From assembly GCA_017995665.1 (NCBI GenBank), contig JAGOIM010000068.1, forward strand, positions 1 to 7,594: DNA of 7,594 bases, in the 5' to 3' direction. Every line of letters starts with the position of its first letter. The first letter of the stretch is position 1. Shown in pieces: positions 1 to 4,994 of this stretch. The stretch comes from Anaerolineaceae bacterium. GTDB taxonomy: Bacteria; Chloroflexota; Anaerolineae; Anaerolineales; Anaerolineaceae. Under the pieces are notes generated by a model. That model was not told the DNA's origin. It did no database searches and saw nothing but the letters and a program-made list of their open reading frames with translations. A program made the translations under genes and the position numbers.

Positions 1-725
1 TCAACGAAATTTTGAGCACGGTAATGATGAACGCCATTGCCGTGCAGCTGATGAATTTCATGCTGCGTGGTCCGATGATTGACCCGGTCCAGGCACAAGC
101 GGCTTCGCAAATTCCACAAACGGCGCGGCTTGAAGTTGCCTATCGCCTGCCGCGTTTGGCTCCTACACGCTTGCATATCGGTTTGCTGATTGCGATTGCT
201 CTGGCTGTGGCAGTCTATTTTTTGCTCTGGCGGACGACGCTCGGTTATCGCATTCGGGCGGTTGGGCAAAACCAGCCGGCTTCGAAATATGGCGGGGTTG
301 ACGTAAAAAAACACATCGTTTTAGCACTTTTGTTTAGCGGTGCTTTTGCCGGTCTGGCTGGAATGATGCAGGTTTATGGCGTGAATTATCGCATGATCAC
401 GGATGGTTCGGCGACGGGCTTTACCGGGAATGCGGGTTTTAACGGGATTGTCGCCGCACTCTTTGGGCAGTTACACCCTCTGATTACTATCCCGGCTTCA
501 ATTTTGTTTGGTGGTTTGTTGGTTGGGGCAAACTCGATGCAACGGGTTGTTCAGGTTCCTTCTGCTCTGATTACCGCCTTGAACGGTTTGGTGGTGGTTT
601 TTGTGGTCGCCAGTGAGTATTTTAGAAAAAAGAACCAACGCAAACGAATTGCGCTTATGGATGATCACGGAGAGGATGAGTCGCCAATTGTGCCTGAGAA
701 TAAAACTGAGGAGGTGCAGGCATGA
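1..725 (+). CDS. ABC transporter permease, BPD_transp_2 family, nucleoside-type (5' partial)
   Basis: Inner-membrane permease of a nucleoside-type ABC importer (YufP/NupP-like), one of two channel subunits. The reading frame is open to the window edge: codons from position 3 read N-E-I-L-S-T, matching the family's conserved 'NEV(I/L)ST' segment before a membrane helix. The TTG at position 12 is therefore internal and the gene begins upstream. About 240 residues are visible; the family is usually near 350, so roughly 110 N-terminal residues are missing. Hydrophobic segments lie at visible residues about 58-76, 104-125, 146-176 and 185-207. The cytoplasmic loop GYRIRAVGQN (81-90), which contacts the ATPase, is the clearest family mark. 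The C-terminus is a charged, probably cytoplasmic tail of about 35 residues. Its TGA stop overlaps the ATG of the next permease, which implies coupled translation. The family call is secure; substrate specificity is not. Confidence 0.93.
   Translation, partial: NEILSTVMMNAIAVQLMNFMLRGPMIDPVQAQAASQIPQTARLEVAYRLPRLAPTRLHIGLLIAIALAVAVYFLLWRTTLGYRIRAVGQNQPASKYGGVDVKKHIVLALLFSGAFAGLAGMMQVYGVNYRMITDGSATGFTGNAGFNGIVAALFGQLHPLITIPASILFGGLLVGANSMQRVVQVPSALITALNGLVVVFVVASEYFRKKNQRKRIALMDDHGEDESPIVPENKTEEVQA
708..716 (+). promoter_or_regulatory. Strong Shine-Dalgarno for permease 2
   Basis: GAGGAGGTG contains a full AGGAGG core ending 7 bases before the ATG at 722. It lies inside the last codons of permease 1. 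Together with the ATGA stop/start overlap it fixes the start of permease 2 and points to translational coupling of the two channel subunits. Confidence 0.85.
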
Positions 726-1654
726 TTACGGATCTCTTCACCACAACAGTATTAATTGGCATCATATCTTCCGGAATTCGTCTGGCAACCCCCTATCTTT
801 TTGCCGGCATAGGCGAAATGTTTAGCCAGCGAAGCGGCGTTCTCAATTTGGGGGTTGAAGGCCAAATGTTGCTCGGAGCTTTTGCGGCTTATTACGTTGT
901 CCTCAAAACCGGCAATCTCTTCTATGGCATTTTGGCAGCAATTGTAGTGGGGGCCTTGATGGGTCTGGCGATGGCTTTCGTAACCATTCACCTCAAAGCG
1001 ACGCAGGGTATCGCCGGAATTGGTTTTTACCTTTTTGGCATGGGCATGAGCAATTTACTCTTCCAAAAACTGATTGGCATGGTCGAAAACATTAACGGCT
1101 TCTCAACTATCAAAATCCCTCTTCTGGGTGATATTCCGGTCATCGGAGAAATATTTTTTCAGCATAATTTATTGGTTTATCTCGCCTTTTTGTTGGTACC
1201 GCTTGCCTGGTTTGTCTTGAACAAAACCACGATAGGGTTAAAAATCAGAGCAGTCGGCGAAAACCCTGAGGCGGCCGACTCCTTAGGTGTGAGTGTGGTT
1301 GGTGTGCGCTATTTCACCGTAATTATGGGCGGTATCTTTTCCAGCATTGCCGGCGCCTCACTTTCAGTCGGTTTGCTTAATGTCTTTCAGCAAAACATGA
1401 CCGCCGGACAGGGTTTTATCGCTGTTGCCCTGGTCTATTTTGGCGCATGGAAACCCTTTGGGGTCTTAACCGGGGCATTGCTTTTCAGTTTGGTAAACGC
1501 CCTGCAACTTTGGATTCAGGTTTTGGGTATTCCGATTCCTTCGGAATTTGCGGTGATGATGCCTTACATTTTGACGATTGTTGTTTTGGCACTTTCACTT
1601 TCTAAAGGTAAAGGTCCTTCCGCTCTTACAAAAGCCTTTGAGCGGGAGGGTTAA
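722..1654 (+). CDS. ABC transporter permease, BPD_transp_2 family, nucleoside-type (YufQ/NupQ-like)
   Basis: Second inner-membrane channel subunit of the importer, complete at 310 residues, the usual size for this subfamily. Visible family marks are the N-terminal GE-x(5)-SGVLNLGVEGQM block (31-49), the cytoplasmic coupling loop GLKIRAVGENPEAADSLGV (172-190), which docks onto the ATPase, and GQGFIAVALVYFGAWKPFG (229-247). Several hydrophobic helices are evident, for example at about 45-62, 66-88, 98-115, 149-167, 197-216, 249-267 and 275-293. The ATG start is supported by an AGGAGG seven bases upstream and overlaps the stop of permease 1 by four bases. The two permeases share the RIRAVG(Q/E)N loop, as expected for paralogous halves of one channel. 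Nothing is truncated or unusual. The family is certain; nucleoside as substrate is inferred from homology of the whole cassette. Confidence 0.95.
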   Translation: MITDLFTTTVLIGIISSGIRLATPYLFAGIGEMFSQRSGVLNLGVEGQMLLGAFAAYYVVLKTGNLFYGILAAIVVGALMGLAMAFVTIHLKATQGIAGIGFYLFGMGMSNLLFQKLIGMVENINGFSTIKIPLLGDIPVIGEIFFQHNLLVYLAFLLVPLAWFVLNKTTIGLKIRAVGENPEAADSLGVSVVGVRYFTVIMGGIFSSIAGASLSVGLLNVFQQNMTAGQGFIAVALVYFGAWKPFGVLTGALLFSLVNALQLWIQVLGIPIPSEFAVMMPYILTIVVLALSLSKGKGPSALTKAFEREG

Positions 1655-1663
1655 ACAACAAGC

Positions 1664-1675
1664 CCGGGAAACCGG
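1664..1675 (+). other. Small GC hairpin with GAAA tetraloop before the binding-protein gene
   Basis: CCGG-GAAA-CCGG folds as a perfect 4-bp GC stem closed by a GNRA-type tetraloop, in the 39 bp between permease 2 and the binding-protein gene. It ends six bases before the AAGGAG Shine-Dalgarno and leaves that site free. There is no U-tract, so it is not a terminator. It could be a 5' mRNA stabiliser or processing point, but a stem this short can also arise by chance. Confidence 0.35.
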
Positions 1676-1681
1676 AGAATT

Positions 1682-1687
1682 AAGGAG
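1682..1687 (+). promoter_or_regulatory. Shine-Dalgarno for the substrate-binding lipoprotein
   Basis: AAGGAG lies six bases before the ATG at 1694. This near-ideal site and spacing select the ATG that begins a canonical lipoprotein signal peptide. Confidence 0.8.
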
Positions 1688-1693
1688 ATTAGA

Positions 1694-2695
1694 ATGAAGA
1701 ATATTTTCAAAGTGCTCTCAATTTTATTGATTGCCGTTTTGGTGTTGGCGGGATGTAATTCCGCTGCACCAACAACCGACGAGCCGGTAGTTGACGATGC
1801 GCAACCCTTGCGCATTGCCATCGTTACCCCCAGTACAATCAACGACCTGGCTTTCTCACAAAGTATTTCCGACGCCATGCAAGTCCTCAAAGCAGAAATG
1901 GGTGACAATTTGGAATATGCTTATTCGGAAAATATGTTTGTCATCGATGATGCCGCCGCTGCAATTCGGGATTATGCCCAAAAAGGCTATGACATCATTC
2001 TTGCCCACGGTTCGCAATATGGTTCCTCAGTGCAAGAAATTGCTCCCGATTTCCCTGATACTGTTTTTGCTCATGGTACAACGGTCGACACCTTCGGTTT
2101 GCCAAATGTTTATGCCTACGAAGCAGCTTCTGACCAGGGTGGTTTTGTAAATGGTGTTACCGCCGCTTTGCTAACCAAGAGCAAGATTATCGGTGTTGTT
2201 GGCCCAATTGAAACCGGCGATGCCAAGCTTTATATTGATGGTTTTGTCAAAGGTGTCCACTCGGTTGATCCTGAAATCGACGTTCGTGTTACCTATATCG
2301 GTTCCTTCTCCGATGTCGCTTTGGCTGCCGAAGCTGCCACAACCCACCTCTCTGCCGGTGCTGATGTTTTGACCGGTTCAGCCCAGATGGTGGTTGGTGC
2401 TATCGGTAAAGCCCAGGAAGCCGGTGCATGGTGGTTTGGAACGCAAGCTGATCAAACCGATTTCGCCCCCGATGTAGTGGTTGCCAGCCAGGTTTATCAC
2501 TGGGAAATCATTTTGCGCGAAATCATCGCCAAACGTGATGCAGGCGTTCTCGGCGGTGAATCCTTTGCTGCCAGTTTAGAGAATGGCGGTCAGGTAATTC
2601 ACTTCAATCCCGGTTTGGAATTACCCGAAGGTGTAATGGATAAAGCCCAGAGCATTATTGATGATGTTATTGCCGGAAATATTGAAACCCACTAA
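1694..2695 (+). CDS. BMP-family substrate-binding lipoprotein of a nucleoside-type ABC importer
   Basis: Extracytoplasmic substrate receptor of the importer, 333 residues. The N-terminus is a textbook lipoprotein signal: basic MKNIFK, a hydrophobic core, then lipobox L18-A-G-C21, with Cys21 the predicted lipidated first residue of the mature protein. A short, acidic, low-complexity linker (22-37) follows. The remainder resembles the BMP/PnrA (Med-type) periplasmic-binding fold: beta strand RIAIVTPS (40-47), ND-x-AFSQS (50-57) at the position of the ligand-contacting N-terminal loop, GYDIILAHGSQYG (98-110), IIGVVGPIETGD (165-176) leading into DGFVKG, and WWFGTQADQ (246-254) near the hinge. BMP proteins such as PnrA/TmpC bind purine nucleosides. 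The exact pocket residues are not fully conserved here, so the ligand is open. It sits between the permeases and the ATPase of its own system, so it belongs to this transporter. Confidence 0.92.
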   Translation: MKNIFKVLSILLIAVLVLAGCNSAAPTTDEPVVDDAQPLRIAIVTPSTINDLAFSQSISDAMQVLKAEMGDNLEYAYSENMFVIDDAAAAIRDYAQKGYDIILAHGSQYGSSVQEIAPDFPDTVFAHGTTVDTFGLPNVYAYEAASDQGGFVNGVTAALLTKSKIIGVVGPIETGDAKLYIDGFVKGVHSVDPEIDVRVTYIGSFSDVALAAEAATTHLSAGADVLTGSAQMVVGAIGKAQEAGAWWFGTQADQTDFAPDVVVASQVYHWEIILREIIAKRDAGVLGGESFAASLENGGQVIHFNPGLELPEGVMDKAQSIIDDVIAGNIETH

Positions 2696-2714
2696 TAATA
2701 AATAATAAATCAGA

Positions 2715-2745
2715 CTTCCGGGCAGGAAATTCGCCTGTCCGGAAG
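2715..2745 (+). repeat. 12-bp inverted repeat (RNA hairpin) between binding-protein and ATPase genes
   Basis: CTTCCGGGCAGG (2715-2726) pairs with CCTGTCCGGAAG (2734-2745) over 12 consecutive positions, including one G-U pair (2722/2738), around a 7-base loop. It begins 19 bases after the lipoprotein stop codon. No T-run follows on either strand, so it is not a classical intrinsic terminator. In many ABC operons such hairpins protect the 3' end of the binding-protein mRNA or reduce transcription of later genes, so that the receptor is made in excess. That role is inferred here. The right arm also lies seven bases before the ATPase Shine-Dalgarno. Confidence 0.75.
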
Positions 2746-2752
2746 CTTCCCC

Positions 2753-2756
2753 GGAG
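2753..2756 (+). promoter_or_regulatory. Modest Shine-Dalgarno for the ATPase gene
   Basis: GGAG ends five bases before the ATG at 2762. It is weaker than the sites of permease 2 and the lipoprotein. CCGGA (2751-2755) could also pair with TCCGG (2738-2742) in an alternative fold that excludes the 12-bp hairpin and would cover this site. Confidence 0.6.
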
Positions 2757-2761
2757 TTCCT

Positions 2762-4333
2762 ATGGAAAAAAACGCCACAACAAACCCTCAAAAAATATTC
2801 GACAGTCTGGAAATGAAAGGCATAAGCAAACAGTTCCCCGGTGTTTTGGCGAACGACAAGGTCGATTTTGACGTCCGCAGCGGTGAAGTCCATGCGCTTT
2901 TGGGCGAAAATGGTGCCGGTAAGAGCACTTTGATGAAGGTTTTGTATGGCATGTATCGCCCGGATGAGGGGCAAATTTTCCTCAATGGCGAAGAGATTAA
3001 CATCAGCAGCCCGACTGCAGCGATTAATCATGGAATTGGAATGATTCACCAGCATTTTATGTTGGTTCCGACGCTGACAGTGGCAGAAAATGTCGCCCTC
3101 GGTCTGCCGAGCAGCAAAGGTCTTTTGACCGACCTGGACGTCGTCTCAAAGCGCATCCTCGAATTGGCGAATACCTATCAGCTCAAAATTGACCCGAATG
3201 CTTATATTTGGCAACTTTCAGTGGGTCAGCAGCAACGTGTCGAAATTATCAAGGCATTATATCGAGGGGCTTCCCTCTTATTATTAGACGAACCGACCGC
3301 TGTTTTGACTCCCCAGGAAGTGGAGGAACTCTTTGTAATTATGCGACAAATGACATATGACGGTTATGGCTTAGTCTTTATCTCGCATAAATTGCATGAA
3401 GTGGTCGAAATCAGTGACCGCATCACGGTTTTGCGCAATGGCAAGCTTGTTGGCACACAACCAAGCTGCAATGTTACCGCTCAGACACTGGCGAACTGGA
3501 TGGTTGGGCGTGAAATTACCTTCATTACCGGTGGCGAAGACATTGACCGGGGCGAAGTGCGCATGGAACTGCAAAAAGCCTGTTGTTCCAGCGATCGCGG
3601 AATGGAAGGCTTGTGTGATGTCGACCTGCAAATTCATTCAGGCGAAATTGTCGGTCTTGCCGGTGTTTCGGGCAACGGACAGCTGGAACTTGCGGAGGCG
3701 ATTACCGGTATGCGCCCCTTGGTTTCGGGCAAAGTCTTTCTGGAAGGAGAAGATGTGAGCGGTTTGGCGCCCGGCAAAATCACCGAAAAAGGACTGGCTT
3801 ACGTTCCTGAAGAGCGCATGAAAGACGGCATGATCCGTGATTTTAACATTTCAGAAAACTTGATTTTGCGCGAGCATCACAAATGGCCCTTCTCACAAAA
3901 AGGCTTCCTGCGCATGACCTACATTGCCGAACACAGCGAAAAGTTGATTAAGCAGTATCGGATTAAAACCCCTTCGCGCCTGACAATGGCGAAGAACCTC
4001 TCCGGCGGAAACATTCAAAAAGTCTTGCTTGCCCGTGAGTTTTCACGCGAACCGAGAGCAATCGTTGCCGCGCAACCAACACGCGGTTTGGACATTGGCG
4101 CCAGTGAATATGTGCATGAGCAATTGCTTGACCAACGCAAAAAGGGCACAGCAATTTTGCTCATCTCGGAAGATTTGGACGAGATTATGGCTCTGGCAGA
4201 CCGCATCGCTGTGATTTACGAGGGTAAAATTATGGACATCCTGCCGAGAAAAACTGCTACCAAAGAAGATCTCGGCTTGCTCATGGCTGGTGTCCATCCG
4301 GGAGAAACAGTCCGCTCTGATCGATGTGATTAG
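2762..4333 (+). CDS. Double-domain ABC ATPase of the nucleoside-type importer (YufO/NupO-like)
   Basis: Cytoplasmic motor of the importer, 523 residues with two fused nucleotide-binding domains, the usual size for sugar/nucleoside ABC ATPases. Domain 1 is complete: Walker A GENGAGKST (48-56), Q-loop Gln97, signature LSVGQQQ (152-158), Walker B LLLLDEP (172-178) and H-loop His209. Domain 2 has a degenerate nucleotide site: Walker A is GVSGNGQ with Gln307 where the lysine should be, Walker B reads AAQPT (436-440) without the Asp-Glu pair, and the H-loop is SED (469-471). Its signature LSGGN (413-417) is intact, so the hydrolysing site is domain-1 Walker motifs plus domain-2 signature. This asymmetry is typical of the subfamily. 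The ATG at 2762 has GGAG five bases upstream. A later Met18 would leave too short an N-terminal strand. It follows the lipoprotein gene after a hairpin-bearing spacer in the same direction, so it is probably co-transcribed. Confidence 0.95.
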   Translation: MEKNATTNPQKIFDSLEMKGISKQFPGVLANDKVDFDVRSGEVHALLGENGAGKSTLMKVLYGMYRPDEGQIFLNGEEINISSPTAAINHGIGMIHQHFMLVPTLTVAENVALGLPSSKGLLTDLDVVSKRILELANTYQLKIDPNAYIWQLSVGQQQRVEIIKALYRGASLLLLDEPTAVLTPQEVEELFVIMRQMTYDGYGLVFISHKLHEVVEISDRITVLRNGKLVGTQPSCNVTAQTLANWMVGREITFITGGEDIDRGEVRMELQKACCSSDRGMEGLCDVDLQIHSGEIVGLAGVSGNGQLELAEAITGMRPLVSGKVFLEGEDVSGLAPGKITEKGLAYVPEERMKDGMIRDFNISENLILREHHKWPFSQKGFLRMTYIAEHSEKLIKQYRIKTPSRLTMAKNLSGGNIQKVLLAREFSREPRAIVAAQPTRGLDIGASEYVHEQLLDQRKKGTAILLISEDLDEIMALADRIAVIYEGKIMDILPRKTATKEDLGLLMAGVHPGETVRSDRCD

Positions 4334-4370
4334 GCAGTGAAAAAATGGAAGTTGATTAATGGTTGATAGT

Positions 4371-4401
4371 TTGCCATTATCCCCAATCTGCCTGTTACAA
4401 T
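4371..4401 (+). promoter_or_regulatory. Candidate extended -10 promoter for the exonuclease gene
   Basis: TACAAT (4396-4401) matches five of six bases of the -10 consensus and is preceded by TG at 4393-4394, giving the extended TGnTACAAT form. TTGCCA (4371-4376) could be a -35 at a long 19-base spacing. Transcription would begin near 4408, only about nine bases before the ATG at 4417. The 83 bp between the ATPase stop and this start contains no clear terminator, so read-through from the transporter operon remains possible. Confidence 0.5.
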
Positions 4402-4407
4402 AAAGCA

Positions 4408-4411
4408 GAGG
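4408..4411 (+). promoter_or_regulatory. Shine-Dalgarno choosing the exonuclease start at 4417
   Basis: GAGG ends five bases before the ATG at 4417. The frame is also open upstream from a TTG at 4363, but that codon has no purine-rich site, and the 18 extra residues overlap the promoter candidate and carry no family sequence. The ATG at 4417 is preferred. Confidence 0.65.
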
Positions 4412-4416
4412 TCTTT

Positions 4417-4992
4417 ATGCGATATCCGGTTTCCCATCCAAAAGTTTTAGAACGCGCCAAGCAGGTTGCGAAGTTGAACCCAATTTTTCTCGATACCGAA
4501 ACGACCGGTGTCGGGCTGTATGATTTGGTGATTGAAGTTGGGATTGTCGATTACGAGGGAAACACGCTCTACAATAAACTGATTAATCCTGGAATGCCGA
4601 TTCCCCCAGATTCGACTAAAGTTCATGCGATTAGCGACGATATGGTAAAAGATGCCCCGACAATGAAAGATGCCTGGAGTGAAATTGAGCCAATTTTACA
4701 AAACCGCGCAATCGGGATTTATAACGCCGAATTTGACTACCGGCTTATGAAACAATCGGTTGAACATGTCGGCTTGCCCTGGACTATCGAACGCAATCAA
4801 GCTTTTTGTATGATGAATATGTTTGCTGCCTGGTATGGGGAATGGAATCAACGGGCAAACAATTTTCGCTCGCAAAAGTTGGAATTTGCCGGAAGTTTTT
4901 GTGGCATTGATTTGGAAAACACGCATCATGCGGTTGATGATGCTAAATTGACCGCAGCCTTGTTGAAATATCTGGCTGCTTACGAGGCTTAG
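4417..4992 (+). CDS. Stand-alone DEDDh 3'-5' exonuclease (DnaQ/RNase T superfamily)
   Basis: Predicted cytoplasmic two-metal-ion exonuclease, 191 residues from the preferred start, a single domain with nothing fused. All DEDDh residues are visible: Exo I FLDTETTG with Asp26 and Glu28; the KVHAISDDMV segment (68-77) usual between the motifs; Exo II IYNAEFDYRL with Asp107; Exo III HHAVDDA matching H-x-A-x-x-D with His170 and Asp175. The active site therefore looks intact. Family members include the polymerase proofreading subunit epsilon, RNase T, oligoribonuclease and many uncharacterised stand-alone nucleases. The C-terminal polymerase- and clamp-binding tail of epsilon (about 243 residues in E. 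coli) is absent. DNA versus RNA as substrate cannot be decided from sequence. The gene converges on mutS with stop codons 2 bp apart. A role in repair is suggested only by position. Confidence 0.9.
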   Translation: MRYPVSHPKVLERAKQVAKLNPIFLDTETTGVGLYDLVIEVGIVDYEGNTLYNKLINPGMPIPPDSTKVHAISDDMVKDAPTMKDAWSEIEPILQNRAIGIYNAEFDYRLMKQSVEHVGLPWTIERNQAFCMMNMFAAWYGEWNQRANNFRSQKLEFAGSFCGIDLENTHHAVDDAKLTAALLKYLAAYEA

Positions 4993-4994
4993 TT

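Noticed and set aside
12..14. TTG at 12 as the start of the first permease
   Set aside because: The frame is open to the edge and the three codons before it (N-E-I) continue the conserved family segment; the gene simply begins before the window.
2715..2745. The 12-bp hairpin as an intrinsic terminator
   Set aside because: Neither strand has a T-run after the stem, and the ATPase needed by the same transporter lies directly downstream.
2621..3055. 144-codon antisense open frame across the lipoprotein/ATPase junction
   Set aside because: It overlaps the conserved Walker A region of the ATPase gene and the 12-bp hairpin, its product resembles no family I know, and the opposite strand is clearly coding.
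4357..4379. TAATGG / CCATTA inverted repeat flanking the possible -35 before the exonuclease
   Set aside because: Six A/T-rich base pairs with an 11-base loop and no U-tract: too weak to call a terminator or operator.
4363..4416. TTG-initiated N-terminal extension of the exonuclease
   Set aside because: No Shine-Dalgarno before the TTG, residues without family similarity, and overlap with the promoter candidate; the ATG at 4417 with GAGG is better.
4954..4979. GCAGCC / GGCTGC inverted repeat near the exonuclease 3' end as a mutS terminator
   Set aside because: Six-bp stem with a 14-base loop inside coding sequence and no U-run on the - strand; probably chance.
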